A DNA stretch of 64,000 nt from Pseudomonas protegens (GCF_003363755.1 NZ_CP031396.1:5674501-5738500); one strand, 5' to 3'. Numbered from the stretch's first letter, positions 9,670-18,962 are shown. Numbers and translations: made by a program. The notes: generated from the letters alone by a model not told the origin.

Positions 9670-9770
9670 GAGGCGCTCCTCCTGAGGATTGCAATAGCTT
9701 CAAGTATGGCTGGTTTCAAGCGGGTTGGTTCCACCCAGGCCCCGCTCATCTAAAAATCGAGAGTACTGAT

Positions 9771-10208
9771 ATGACGGTCTGGATAGTGGTGTCAATCCTT
9801 GCGGTGGTTCTGAGCCCGTTGGCGTGGCTGCGGCCCTCGCGCCGCCAGAGCGGCTTGATCGCCCTACGCCTGGAGGCGCGGCGCATGGGGTTGGCCATGC
9901 AACTGGCGCCCCAGGAATGGCCGCACTGGTTGGGGCAGGAGCCGCCCAATCCTTGCCCGCAATACCACCGGCCGAGGCGCAGCGCACAATCGGCTTGCTG
10001 GAGTTACTGGCAGATAGCCCCTGGTAGCTGGGTCAACCAGTGGCGTGAACCCTGTGTCGATGAGTCGCTGCTCCAGCATCTGCAGACCTTGCCGCCAGGG
10101 GTCTTCAAGGTTGAAGCGGACAAGCAACTGATCGCCCTGTACTGGAGCGAGCGCGGCGAGGCCAGTGTCTTGCAGGATATCGCCTCGGTGCTCAAGGCCT
10201 TGGCCTGA
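9771..10208 (+). CDS. conserved hypothetical membrane-anchored protein
   Basis: A 145-residue protein of unknown function. It has one N-terminal hydrophobic segment (MTVWIVVSILAVVLSPLAWL) that could be a signal anchor, followed by a basic stretch (RPSRRQ) and a soluble, tryptophan-rich domain with W at PHWLGQ, CWSYWQIAPGSW and WREP. It sits just upstream of fadBA in the same direction but is separated by about 550 bases and a terminator-like hairpin, so it is a separate unit. I recall that homologues here are sometimes labelled YajC, but the sequence lacks YajC features. Start is ATG 9771 with only a weak ribosome site. Confidence 0.75.
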   Translation: MTVWIVVSILAVVLSPLAWLRPSRRQSGLIALRLEARRMGLAMQLAPQEWPHWLGQEPPNPCPQYHRPRRSAQSACWSYWQIAPGSWVNQWREPCVDESLLQHLQTLPPGVFKVEADKQLIALYWSERGEASVLQDIASVLKALA

Positions 10209-10249
10209 AGTCATGGGGAGGGCGCCCGCGGCAATCGTGGGCGTTTGGC

Positions 10250-10276
10250 AATAAAAAGCCCGACTCAGCATCGGGC
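10250..10276 (-). terminator. terminator-like hairpin facing left
   Basis: A stem GCCCGA / TCGGGC is followed on the minus strand by TTTTTAT. No minus-strand gene lies upstream of it before fadB, so it may end an unannotated antisense or divergent transcript. Confidence 0.5.
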
Positions 10277-10308
10277 GGGATGGCCAGGCAGGCCGGTAAT
10301 CTCGTTTG

Positions 10309-10331
10309 AGCCACCCTGGGGTGGCTTCTTG
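10309..10331 (+). terminator. terminator-like hairpin after the 9771 gene
   Basis: A stem AGCCACCC / GGGTGGCT with a very short loop is followed by TTCTTG on the plus strand. It is the likely end of the transcript of the hypothetical gene at 9771. Between here and fadB I see no gene, only an AT-richer promoter region. Confidence 0.5.
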
Positions 10332-10525
10332 CTGTCTGGGCTGTGCCCCTATTTGATAAAACTTTCTGACCTTTTCTTCAGATATATCTCCAGCTTAGTC
10401 GCTATCGTTCCCTGTGGGCTGACGATTTAGGGCGATTTTTCTAAATATTGATCCTATGAATGGCGATGAATGCAGGGGTGTGTTGATCATCTGGGGAGCA
10501 GTGAAGTGACCGCAAAGTCGCGTTT

Positions 10526-10600
10526 CAAACAGCGTTTTGTACGATTGACAATTGCCGGATTTTCCCTGAATGTGGCGTACCCAAATCAAACGGGCGTATG
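10526..10600 (+). promoter_or_regulatory. fadBA promoter region with PsrA-like sites
   Basis: Two sequences resemble the PsrA operator G/CAAAC-N2-4-GTTTG/C: CAAAC-AGC-GTTTT at 10526-10538 and CAAAC-GGGC-GTATG at 10587-10600, each with one mismatch. A TTGACA hexamer lies at 10545-10550 between them, with a poor -10 match 17 bases on. PsrA itself is encoded at 22379, and control of fadBA by PsrA is known in P. aeruginosa. Operator identity here is inferred by motif only. Confidence 0.5.
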
Positions 10601-10763
10601 AAATGAGCGTTTGTATCTCAGGCGGCTCTATACAGAATCCCGACTATCGCGTTGGCGGGTGTGCCTGGCGGATTGGCGTTAGCATCGACGGTGACGTTAG
10701 TGCCAAGCTAGAAGTCAGCGTCCGACGTGTACTGTTCAGCTTCCATATCGTGGAGATCAGTTG

Positions 10764-12911
10764 ATGATTTACGAAGGTAAAGCCATCACGGTTAAGGCTC
10801 TTGAAAGTGGCATCGTCGAATTGAATTTCGACCTCAAGGGTGAGTCCGTCAACAAGTTCAACCGTCTAACCCTGAATGAATTGCGTCAGGCTGTTGACAC
10901 CATCAAGGCAGATGCTTCGATCAAGGGCGTGATCGTCAGCAGTGGCAAGGACGTATTCATCGTCGGCGCCGACATCACCGAGTTTGTCGATAACTTCAAG
11001 CTGCCGGATGCCGAGCTGGTGGCAGGTAACCTCGAAGCCAACAAGATCTTCAGCGATTTCGAAGACCTCAACGTGCCGACCGTTGCCGCGATCAATGGCA
11101 TCGCCCTGGGCGGCGGCCTGGAAATGTGCCTGGCGGCGGACTACCGCGTCATGGCGGCCAGCGCCAAGATCGGCCTGCCGGAAGTCAAGCTGGGCATCTA
11201 CCCGGGCTTCGGCGGTACCGTGCGTCTGCCGCGCATCATCGGTGCCGACAACGCCATCGAGTGGATTGCCGCCGGCAAGGAAAACCGTGCTGAAGACGCG
11301 CTGAAAGTCGGTGCCGTCGATGCTGTGGTTGCTCCCGATAAACTCAAGGACGCCGCTCTGGCCCTGGTTAAGCGCGCTATTTCCGGCGAGTTCGACTACA
11401 AGGCCAAGCGTCAGCCGAAGCTGGAAAAACTCAAGCTCAACGCCATCGAGCAGATGATGGCTTTCGAAACCGCCAAAGGTTTCGTTGCCGGTCAGGCAGG
11501 CCCGAACTACCCGGCGCCTGTTGAAGCGATCAAGACCATCCAGAAGGCCGCCAACTTCGGCCGCGACAAGGCTCTGGAAGTGGAAGCCGCCGGCTTCGTC
11601 AAACTGGCCAAGACCTCTGCCGCACAAAGCCTGATCGGTCTGTTCCTGAATGATCAGGAACTGAAGAAAAAGGCCAAGGCCTACGATGAGATCGCCAAGG
11701 ACGTGAAGCAGGCCGCAGTACTCGGCGCCGGCATCATGGGCGGTGGCATTGCCTACCAGTCGGCCTCTAAAGGCACGCCGATCCTGATGAAGGACATCAA
11801 CGAACACGGTATCGAGCAGGGTTTGGCGGAAGCTGCGAAACTGCTGGTCGGTCGCGTTGATAAAGGCCGCATGACTGCCGCGAAAATGGCTGAAGTGCTC
11901 AACGGCATTCGTCCAACCCTGTCTTACGGGGACTTCGGTCACGTCGATCTGGTGGTCGAGGCGGTGGTCGAGAACCCTAAGGTCAAGCAAGCGGTATTGG
12001 CTGAAGTCGAAGGTCAGGTCAAAGAAGACACCATTCTGGCGTCCAACACTTCGACCATCTCCATCAGCCTGTTGGCCAAGGCCCTCAAGCGTCCGGAAAA
12101 CTTCGTCGGCATGCACTTCTTCAACCCGGTGCACATGATGCCTCTGGTGGAAGTGATCCGCGGCGAGAAGTCCAGCGAGCTGGCCGTTGCCACCACCGTT
12201 GCCTACGCCAAGAAAATGGGCAAGAACCCGATCGTGGTCAACGACTGCCCGGGCTTTTTGGTCAACCGCGTTCTGTTCCCGTACTTCGGCGGTTTCGCCA
12301 AGCTGGTCAGCGCCGGTGTGGATTTTGTGCGCATTGACAAGATCATGGAAAAATTCGGCTGGCCAATGGGCCCGGCGTACCTGATGGACGTGGTCGGCAT
12401 CGACACCGGTCACCACGGTCGTGACGTGATGGCTGAAGGCTTCCCGGATCGCATGAAGGACGATCGTCGTTCGGCCGTGGACGTACTCTACGAAGCCAAG
12501 CGCCTGGGCCAGAAGAACGGCAAGGGTTTCTATGCCTACGAAACCGACAAGAAGGGCAAGCAGAAGAAGGTCGCTGATCCGTCGGTGCTGGAAGTGCTCA
12601 AGCCAATCGTCTACGAGCAGCGTGAAGTCACTGACGAAGACATCATTAACTGGATGATGATCCCGCTGTGCCTGGAAACCGTTCGTTGCCTGGAAGACGG
12701 CATCGTCGAAACTGCTGCCGAAGCTGACATGGGCCTGGTCTACGGTATTGGTTTCCCTCCATTCCGTGGTGGTGCGCTGCGCTACATCGATTCCATCGGT
12801 GTTGCCCAGTTCGTTGCCCTGGCCGACCAGTACGCCGATCTGGGCGCGCTGTACCACCCGACCGCGAAGCTGCGTGAAATGGCCAAGAACGGCCAGAGCT
12901 TCTTCGGTTAA
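10764..12911 (+). CDS. fadB: fatty acid oxidation complex alpha subunit
   Basis: Multifunctional enoyl-CoA hydratase, 3-hydroxyacyl-CoA dehydrogenase and isomerase of aerobic beta-oxidation; forms an alpha2beta2 complex with FadA. The 715-residue product has the N-terminal crotonase domain with both catalytic glutamates in GGGLEMCLAADYR and GLPEVKLGIYPGFGGTVRLP (about residues 110-155). The NAD-binding Rossmann motif AVLGAGIMGGGIAY is near 318, and the dehydrogenase histidine lies in HFFNPVHMMPLVEV near 450. ATG 10764 follows GGAG; a TTG one codon upstream is ignored. fadA follows after 28 bases, forming the fadBA operon. Regulation by PsrA and fatty acids is likely. Confidence 0.97.
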   Translation: MIYEGKAITVKALESGIVELNFDLKGESVNKFNRLTLNELRQAVDTIKADASIKGVIVSSGKDVFIVGADITEFVDNFKLPDAELVAGNLEANKIFSDFEDLNVPTVAAINGIALGGGLEMCLAADYRVMAASAKIGLPEVKLGIYPGFGGTVRLPRIIGADNAIEWIAAGKENRAEDALKVGAVDAVVAPDKLKDAALALVKRAISGEFDYKAKRQPKLEKLKLNAIEQMMAFETAKGFVAGQAGPNYPAPVEAIKTIQKAANFGRDKALEVEAAGFVKLAKTSAAQSLIGLFLNDQELKKKAKAYDEIAKDVKQAAVLGAGIMGGGIAYQSASKGTPILMKDINEHGIEQGLAEAAKLLVGRVDKGRMTAAKMAEVLNGIRPTLSYGDFGHVDLVVEAVVENPKVKQAVLAEVEGQVKEDTILASNTSTISISLLAKALKRPENFVGMHFFNPVHMMPLVEVIRGEKSSELAVATTVAYAKKMGKNPIVVNDCPGFLVNRVLFPYFGGFAKLVSAGVDFVRIDKIMEKFGWPMGPAYLMDVVGIDTGHHGRDVMAEGFPDRMKDDRRSAVDVLYEAKRLGQKNGKGFYAYETDKKGKQKKVADPSVLEVLKPIVYEQREVTDEDIINWMMIPLCLETVRCLEDGIVETAAEADMGLVYGIGFPPFRGGALRYIDSIGVAQFVALADQYADLGALYHPTAKLREMAKNGQSFFG

Positions 12912-12939
12912 GCGCCCACACTAGAGCGAGAGTGAAAAT

Positions 12940-14115
12940 ATGAGCTTGAATCCTAGAGACGTCGTGATTGTCGACTTCGGTCGTACTCCGATGGGCCGCT
13001 CCAAGGGCGGCATGCACCGCAACACCCGCGCCGAAGACATGTCGGCGCACCTGATCAGCAAACTGCTGGAACGCAACACCAAGGTCGACCCGGCGGAAGT
13101 CGAGGACGTGATCTGGGGCTGCGTCAACCAGACCCTGGAACAGGGCTGGAACATCGCGCGCATGGCGTCGCTGATGACCCAGATCCCCCATACTTCGGCT
13201 GGCCAGACCGTTAGCCGTCTGTGCGGTTCGTCCATGAGTGCGCTGCACACTGCAGCGCAGGCGATCATGACCGGCAACGGTGACGTATTCGTCGTGGGCG
13301 GCGTCGAGCACATGGGGCACGTGAGCATGATGCACGGTGTCGATCCGAACCCGCACATGTCCCTGTACGCGGCGAAAGCCTCGGGCATGATGGGCCTGAC
13401 CGCCGAGATGCTGGGCAAGATGCATGGCATCACCCGTGAGCAGCAGGATGCCTTTGGCGTGCGCTCCCACCAGCTCGCCCACAAGGCGACCGTGGAAGGC
13501 AAGTTCAAGGACGAAATCATCCCGATGCAGGGCTATGACGAGAACGGTTTCCTGAAACTGTTCGACTACGATGAAACCATTCGTCCCGAAACCACCCTGG
13601 AAAGCCTGGCGGCCTTGAAGCCGGCGTTCAACCCCAAGGGTGGCACCGTGACTGCCGGTACTTCGTCGCAGATCACCGACGGCGCTTCGTGCATGATCGT
13701 GATGTCGGCCCAGCGTGCCCAGGATCTGGGCATCCAGCCGTTGGCAGTGATCCGTTCCATGGCGGTGGCGGGTGTGGACCCGGCGATCATGGGCTATGGT
13801 CCAGTACCGGCCACGCAGAAAGCCTTGAAGCGCGCAGGCCTGAGCATCAACGACATCGACTTCTTCGAGCTCAACGAAGCTTTTGCTGCACAGGCTCTGC
13901 CAGTGCTGAAAGATCTGAAAGTGCTCGACAAGATGAATGAGAAGGTTAACCTGCACGGCGGCGCGATCGCCTTGGGTCACCCGTTCGGTTGCTCCGGTGC
14001 GCGTATCTCCGGGACCCTGCTCAACGTCATGAAGCAGAATGGCGGCACCTTCGGTGTGTCCACCATGTGCATCGGCCTTGGCCAGGGCATCTCGACCGTC
14101 TTCGAACGCGTTTAA
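12940..14115 (+). CDS. fadA: acetyl-CoA C-acyltransferase (3-ketoacyl-CoA thiolase), beta subunit
   Basis: Performs the last step of beta-oxidation, thiolytic cleavage of 3-ketoacyl-CoA to acetyl-CoA and a shortened acyl-CoA. The 391-residue product has the nucleophilic cysteine in VSRLCGSSMSALH near residue 91, the catalytic histidine in GGAIALGHPFGCSGAR near 350 and the C-terminal cysteine in STMCIGLGQG near 380. It is co-transcribed with fadB and followed directly by a strong terminator, so the operon holds just these two genes. Length is normal for the family. Confidence 0.97.
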   Translation: MSLNPRDVVIVDFGRTPMGRSKGGMHRNTRAEDMSAHLISKLLERNTKVDPAEVEDVIWGCVNQTLEQGWNIARMASLMTQIPHTSAGQTVSRLCGSSMSALHTAAQAIMTGNGDVFVVGGVEHMGHVSMMHGVDPNPHMSLYAAKASGMMGLTAEMLGKMHGITREQQDAFGVRSHQLAHKATVEGKFKDEIIPMQGYDENGFLKLFDYDETIRPETTLESLAALKPAFNPKGGTVTAGTSSQITDGASCMIVMSAQRAQDLGIQPLAVIRSMAVAGVDPAIMGYGPVPATQKALKRAGLSINDIDFFELNEAFAAQALPVLKDLKVLDKMNEKVNLHGGAIALGHPFGCSGARISGTLLNVMKQNGGTFGVSTMCIGLGQGISTVFERV

Positions 14116-14133
14116 GCGTTGGGTTGATGGAAG

Positions 14134-14163
14134 CCGGGGCCCTGTGCCCCGGTTTTTGTTTTT
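14134..14163 (+). terminator. terminator of fadBA
   Basis: A GC-rich 7-bp stem CCGGGGC / GCCCCGG with a five-base loop is followed by TTTTTGTTTTT immediately after the fadA stop. Confidence 0.92.
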
Positions 14164-14214
14164 CTGAAGATTTATTTGTTTTTATTTTGAAAAAAATTGC
14201 ACGAGGGCCAGAGC

Positions 14215-14451
14215 ATGCAGTTACAACCCGGGCTCTATCAGCATTACAAGGGGCCGCAGTACCGCGTTTTCAGCGTGGCGCGGCACTCGGAAACGGAAGA
14301 AGAAGTAGTGTTTTACCAAGCCCTGTATGGGGATTACGGTTTTTGGGTGCGACCCTTGAGCATGTTCCTGGAGTCGGTCGAAGTTGACGGCGAGCAGGTC
14401 CCACGCTTTGCTTTGGTGCAGGCCGAACCCAGTCTTTTTTCACCGGCGTAA
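14215..14451 (+). CDS. DUF1653 domain protein
   Basis: A 78-residue small protein of the DUF1653 type, recognised by the block PGLYQHYKGPQYRVFSVARHSETEEEVVFYQALYGDYGFWVRP (residues 4-47, quoted in part by its key LYQHYKG and YGFWVRP motifs). Members are small beta-rich proteins of unknown function found in many bacteria. ATG 14215 follows the ribosome site CGAGGG; an in-frame ATG at 14197 is possible but lacks one. It lies alone between the fadBA terminator and topA, in the same direction. Confidence 0.82.
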   Translation: MQLQPGLYQHYKGPQYRVFSVARHSETEEEVVFYQALYGDYGFWVRPLSMFLESVEVDGEQVPRFALVQAEPSLFSPA

Positions 14452-14565
14452 GTGCAGGTCGCGCAGTACCCTGCGCTTGACCTCACCTTGTTGCCACTAT
14501 ATATAGCGGGGCCGCGTCAGGCGCCAACCGCCTTTCACTTCTCGAATTCAGGAATTTTCTGATCC

Positions 14566-17178
14566 ATGGGCAAATCGCTGGTCATTGTGGAATCCCCGGC
14601 TAAGGCCAAGACCATCAACAAGTACTTGGGCAACCAATACGTGGTGAAGTCGAGTATCGGCCATATCCGAGACCTGCCCACCAGCGGTTCGGCGAGCGCC
14701 GCCAAAGAGCCAGCCGCCAAGCGTGGCAAGGCCGCTGCGGGCGAAGCCCCGGCCTTGTCGCCGAAGGAAAAAGCGCGCAAGCAGCTGGTTTCACGCATGG
14801 GCGTCGACCCCGAGCATGGCTGGAAGGCCAAGTACGAAATCCTTCCCGGCAAGGAAAAGGTCATTGAAGAGCTGCGCCGCCTTGCCAAGGATGCCGACAC
14901 CATCTATCTCGCAACGGACTTGGACCGCGAAGGGGAAGCCATCGCCTGGCACCTGCGGGAAGCCATCGGCGGTGACGACAGCCGCTACAAGCGCGTGGTG
15001 TTCAACGAAATCACCAAGAAGGCGATCCAAGAAGCCTTCTCCCAGCCCGGCGAGCTGGACATTCATCGGGTCAACGCTCAGCAGGCCCGTCGCTTTCTTG
15101 ATCGCGTGGTGGGCTACATGGTTTCGCCGCTGCTGTGGGCGAAGATTGCCCGTGGCCTGTCCGCCGGTCGTGTGCAGTCGGTAGCCGTGAAGCTGGTGGT
15201 GGAGCGCGAGCGCGAAATTCGTGCCTTTATCCCGGAAGAATACTGGGAAGTACACGCTGATCTGGGCACCGCCAAGGGCTCGAATGTGCGTTTTGAAGTG
15301 GCTCGTGAAAACGGCGAGGCCTTCAAACCGCTCAATGAAACACAGGCCATGGCTGCCCTGGAGAAGCTCAAGGCTTCGGCCTACAGCGTCGCCAAGCGCG
15401 AAGACAAACCCACCAGCAGCAAGCCGTCGGCGCCATTTATTACCTCCACCCTGCAGCAGGCCGCGAGCAACCGCCTGGGCTTCGGGGTGAAGAAGACCAT
15501 GATGATGGCCCAGCGTCTGTATGAGGCTGGCTACATCACCTATATGCGTACCGATTCCACCAACCTCTCGGCAGATGCCGTGGCGATGGCGCGGACCTAT
15601 ATCGAAGACGAGTTCGGCAACAAGTACCTGCCGGCCTCGCCCAACGTCTACAGCAGCAAGGAAGGGGCCCAAGAGGCGCACGAAGCGATTCGTCCGTCCG
15701 ACGTGAACACCCATCCAAGCAAACTGTCGGGCATGGAACGTGACGCTGAGCGGCTCTACGAGCTGATCTGGCGCCAGTTCGTTGCTTGCCAGATGCTGCC
15801 GGCGCAATACCTGTCCACTACCGTCAGCGTGGCCGCTGGCGACTTCGAGCTGCGCGCCAAGGGCCGTATCCTCAAGTTCGACGGCTACACCCGGGTCATG
15901 CCGCAGATCAGTAAGCCAGGTGATGACGATGTGCTGCCGGACATGGCGCAGGGCGAAGTGCTGAAGTTGATCAAGCTCGATCCAAGCCAGCATTTCACCA
16001 AGCCGCCGGCGCGCTATTCCGAAGCCAGCCTGGTGAAGGAAATGGAAAAACGCGGCATCGGTCGTCCTTCGACCTATGCGGCGATCATTTCGACCATTCA
16101 GGATCGCGGCTACGTAACCCTGCACAACCGTCGGTTCTATTCGGAAAAGATGGGTGACATCGTCACCGAGCGTCTCTCCGAAAGCTTCTCCAACCTCATG
16201 GACTACGGCTTCACCGCCGGCATGGAAGAGAACCTCGATGACGTGGCCCAGGGCGAGCGCGACTGGAAGAACGTCCTTGACGAGTTCTACGGCGACTTCA
16301 AGAAGAAACTCGAAGTGGCTGAGGGCGCTGACACCGGCATGCGCGCCAACCAGCCGGTGATGACCGATATTCCGTGCCAGACCTGCGGTCGGCCGATGCA
16401 GATTCGTACCGCTTCCACCGGCGTGTTCCTGGGTTGCTCGGGCTACAGCCTGCCTCCGAAGGAGCGATGCAAGGCCACCGTCAACCTGGTGCCGGGCGAT
16501 GAGATCGCTGCGGACGACGAGGGCGAATCTGAATCCCTGGTACTGCGCGGCAAGCACCGTTGCCCGATCTGCAGCACGGCGATGGACGCTTACCTGCTGG
16601 ATGAAAAGCGCAAGCTGCACATCTGCGGTAACAACCCGGATTGCGCCGGTTACGAGATCGAAGAGGGCAGCTACCGGATCAAGGGCTATGAAGGCCCGAG
16701 CCTGGAATGCGACAAGTGCGGGAGCGAGATGCAGCTCAAGACAGGCCGTTTCGGCAAGTTCTTCGGTTGCACCAATCCGACCTGCAAGAACACTCGCAAG
16801 CTGCTGAAAAGCGGCGACGCGGCGCCACCGAAGATGGACCCGGTGAAGATGCCTGAGCTCAAGTGCGAGAAGGTCAACGACACTTACATACTGCGCGATG
16901 GTGCTTCGGGTCTGTTCCTGGCCGCCAGTCAGTTCCCGAAAAACCGTGAAACCCGCGCGCCGCTGGTGCTGGAGCTGATCCCGCACAAGGACGAAATTGA
17001 TCCGAAGTATCACTTCCTTTGCGAAGCGCCGAAAAAGGACCCGGACGGTCGTCCGGCGGTGGTGCGCTATAGCCGCAAGACCAAGGAGCAGTACGTGCAG
17101 ACCGAGGTTGATGGCAAGCCGACCGGCTGGCGTGCGTTCTACGACGGTGGTACCTGGAAGGTCGAAGACAAGCGCTAA
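14566..17178 (+). CDS. topA: DNA topoisomerase I
   Basis: Type IA topoisomerase that relaxes negative supercoils. The 870-residue product opens with the TOPRIM block SLVIVESPAKAKTI and has its acidic triad in DLDREGEAIAWHL near residue 119. The catalytic tyrosine lies in YITYMRTDSTN near residue 326. Three C-terminal zinc-binding modules are visible, starting near 604 (CQTCGRPM), 666 (CPICSTAM) and 716 (CDKCGSEM), followed by another topoisomerase C-terminal repeat. A linker rich in Ala and Lys (residues 44-66) interrupts the TOPRIM domain, as I recall for Pseudomonas TopA. A TATATATAG stretch upstream of the start may be part of the promoter. Confidence 0.97.
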   Translation: MGKSLVIVESPAKAKTINKYLGNQYVVKSSIGHIRDLPTSGSASAAKEPAAKRGKAAAGEAPALSPKEKARKQLVSRMGVDPEHGWKAKYEILPGKEKVIEELRRLAKDADTIYLATDLDREGEAIAWHLREAIGGDDSRYKRVVFNEITKKAIQEAFSQPGELDIHRVNAQQARRFLDRVVGYMVSPLLWAKIARGLSAGRVQSVAVKLVVEREREIRAFIPEEYWEVHADLGTAKGSNVRFEVARENGEAFKPLNETQAMAALEKLKASAYSVAKREDKPTSSKPSAPFITSTLQQAASNRLGFGVKKTMMMAQRLYEAGYITYMRTDSTNLSADAVAMARTYIEDEFGNKYLPASPNVYSSKEGAQEAHEAIRPSDVNTHPSKLSGMERDAERLYELIWRQFVACQMLPAQYLSTTVSVAAGDFELRAKGRILKFDGYTRVMPQISKPGDDDVLPDMAQGEVLKLIKLDPSQHFTKPPARYSEASLVKEMEKRGIGRPSTYAAIISTIQDRGYVTLHNRRFYSEKMGDIVTERLSESFSNLMDYGFTAGMEENLDDVAQGERDWKNVLDEFYGDFKKKLEVAEGADTGMRANQPVMTDIPCQTCGRPMQIRTASTGVFLGCSGYSLPPKERCKATVNLVPGDEIAADDEGESESLVLRGKHRCPICSTAMDAYLLDEKRKLHICGNNPDCAGYEIEEGSYRIKGYEGPSLECDKCGSEMQLKTGRFGKFFGCTNPTCKNTRKLLKSGDAAPPKMDPVKMPELKCEKVNDTYILRDGASGLFLAASQFPKNRETRAPLVLELIPHKDEIDPKYHFLCEAPKKDPDGRPAVVRYSRKTKEQYVQTEVDGKPTGWRAFYDGGTWKVEDKR

Positions 17179-17224
17179 GCACTGTTTGTTTCGAGGGGCT
17201 TGCTCCTCGATGTAGCGCTGTACA

Positions 17225-17265
17225 GGGCCGCATGATTCCGTTGGGAGTCATGCGGCCTTTCTTTT
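17225..17265 (+). terminator. terminator of topA
   Basis: A long stem GGCCGCATGA / TCATGCGGCC, extended inward by further pairs, is followed by TTTCTTTT. Confidence 0.88.
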
Positions 17266-17343
17266 GCCTTGCGGTGCGCGGGAGTGATCCTTGAAACTGT
17301 GCCGTCCGCATTCGGTTCTCTTCTTGTGGTGGAGGCTGCCTAC

Positions 17344-17868
17344 ATGGCCCACGAGCTCTATACCCGTACCAATCAGAAAATCTACTTTGCCGGCCTGGCC
17401 CTCGAGTCCCTGGCCCGGGCTGAAGAGGGGCGGGCGATGAATGCCCAGGCACAGGTTCAGGCCGGGCGCGAATCGGTGCTGTTCCACCTGTACGGTGCCT
17501 TGCTGGGGCTATGCCACGAAATTGCAGGGTTCTACCGGCTACCGCAGGCCAATACTGCACGGGTCGAGCAGATCCTTAGCCGTGAAGTGCTGGATAGCAT
17601 TGCGATTCCCGAGCTGGCGGAGCTGGTGGAATTGGCGCAGAGCCCGCAGACCTGGCTGGCGCAACTGCTATCCGCTTACAGCGAACTCTTTCAACCGCCG
17701 CGAGCACCACACAAGCCCAAGGGTGATGTGACCCAGCCGCTGATCGTGGCGGTCAATCTGGACGAGGAAGAGTCGGAGCAGGAACTGAGCCGGGAAGAGT
17801 TGGAAAGTTGGCGGCAGAATCTCAAGGCCCTGGCCATTCGTTTTCGAGATGGCTTGAACGAGTGTTGA
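17344..17868 (+). CDS. conserved hypothetical protein, helical (174 aa)
   Basis: Soluble alpha-helical protein of unknown function, starting MAHELYTRTNQKIYFAGLALESL. The start at 17344 is supported by GGAGG at 17331-17335 with ideal spacing; an in-frame start at 17269 would overlap the topA terminator region and is less likely. The N-terminal half resembles a bundle of amphipathic helices and the C-terminal third is strongly acidic (NLDEEESEQELSREELESW). I recall a protein of this kind next to topA in other pseudomonads (DUF6586 type), but the name adds no function. The LemA operon begins 50 bases downstream in the same direction, so read-through is possible. Confidence 0.8.
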   Translation: MAHELYTRTNQKIYFAGLALESLARAEEGRAMNAQAQVQAGRESVLFHLYGALLGLCHEIAGFYRLPQANTARVEQILSREVLDSIAIPELAELVELAQSPQTWLAQLLSAYSELFQPPRAPHKPKGDVTQPLIVAVNLDEEESEQELSREELESWRQNLKALAIRFRDGLNEC

Positions 17869-17918
17869 GCCTGAGCGTCGCTTGATGCGCGACGCGTTTA
17901 ATTGATCAAGGAAGATTT

Positions 17919-18962
17919 ATGTTGTTCTTCTTGCGTGACCAAGCGCTAGTTCGCCTGCTGAGCGATTGCCAGATGCGAGTCATCAACGCTCAGTCCAAGG
18001 CGGATCTGCTGGAGGTGCTCGACCGGCTGGAGATATTCCCCGGTGGCCTGGAGTTCGATCATGTGCAGTCAATAACGCTCCTGGTGCTGGCGTTTGCCGC
18101 GCTAGCGGCTGGGTTGTTGATGGATGGCATGGGCGGAATGTTCTGGGTGTTTATGGCTCTTTGTTTCTTCAGCTACCGGGTCAGCAAGGGCGTCTCTGGG
18201 GCGTTGACGGATCTGGCGGCGAGCATTACCCGCAAGTGCATGATGTTGGGCAACGACTTGAGCGAATTCGACAGCAGTGCCGACTGGCGCCTGAAGAGAC
18301 TGGACAACGAGTTCACCGATTACCAGCGGGGCAGCGAGATTGAGCAGCGCCGTATCCTGGACTCGCTCCAGGGGATGTATCGAGGAGAGCGGCATTCGCT
18401 GGCATTCGAGTATCACCATCTACGATATGTGATCTCCAGTCGCGAACGTGAGGCCAGCGGAGGCTTCAGGACGGTTTACACGAACTACCACCGCTACAGT
18501 CTGGTGGTGGATTTCCCTTGGGTGAGAGAGATTGCGGTTCGGTCCAGCCCCTTGGAAATACCGCTGTCTGGACAGCCCTTCAAGACCGACCGCGACGATT
18601 TCAATCAGACCTTTGTGCTGCGCGGCATTGACCCCGCCCGTTGCGAGCGCTTCGCCACGCTTGCGACGCTGGATCTGTTGATGGCGCTTTCGCGCCAGCT
18701 CCATGGGGTCAATCTGGAGTTCTCCAGCCAGGGACGGCTCTGCCTGAGCTTCAACAATGAAGACATCATGGCTTATGCCGATCCGGGGTTGCTGAGTGAT
18801 CTGGCGGTCTTTCGTGAGCGGATCGAGGCTGGCATCGAGTTGCCGAAGTTGTATCCGTTGTTGGCGCAGATAGAGCGGTTGGCCCAGCAGCACGACGGTC
18901 ATGTTGTTACTGCTGTCGTTCCACAGACTTCTGAATCCGGCGAATTGAGCAAGGAAGAATGA
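17919..18962 (+). CDS. DUF3137-like membrane protein, first of two paralogues
   Basis: A 347-residue inner-membrane protein of unknown function. Residues 1-55 form a soluble helical segment (LVRLLSDCQMRVINAQSK), residues about 52-90 are two closely spaced membrane segments around a short glycine-rich turn (MDGMGGM), and the large remainder is a soluble domain with the conserved block GVNLEFSSQGRLCLSF near residue 266. The next gene shares this whole architecture and long identical blocks, so they are tandem duplicates. The layout next to LemA is what I know for DUF3137 proteins, hence the call; it is an inference from pattern, not a search. Its stop overlaps the next start. Confidence 0.7.
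   Translation: MLFFLRDQALVRLLSDCQMRVINAQSKADLLEVLDRLEIFPGGLEFDHVQSITLLVLAFAALAAGLLMDGMGGMFWVFMALCFFSYRVSKGVSGALTDLAASITRKCMMLGNDLSEFDSSADWRLKRLDNEFTDYQRGSEIEQRRILDSLQGMYRGERHSLAFEYHHLRYVISSREREASGGFRTVYTNYHRYSLVVDFPWVREIAVRSSPLEIPLSGQPFKTDRDDFNQTFVLRGIDPARCERFATLATLDLLMALSRQLHGVNLEFSSQGRLCLSFNNEDIMAYADPGLLSDLAVFRERIEAGIELPKLYPLLAQIERLAQQHDGHVVTAVVPQTSESGELSKEE

Noticed and set aside
10570..10764. Small plus-strand frame of 64 codons in front of fadB
   Set aside because: Overlaps the PsrA-like site, lacks a ribosome site, and the sequence has no recognisable pattern; it is probably only the fadB leader.
10866..12857. Open frame of 663 codons on the minus strand opposite fadB
   Set aside because: It mirrors the codon structure of fadB in a GC-rich genome, has a His/Val/Gln-rich composition without domains, and no ribosome site. 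fadB itself is certain.
14791..17013. Open frame of 740 codons on the minus strand opposite topA
   Set aside because: Shadow of topA for the same reasons; topA has all catalytic and zinc motifs.
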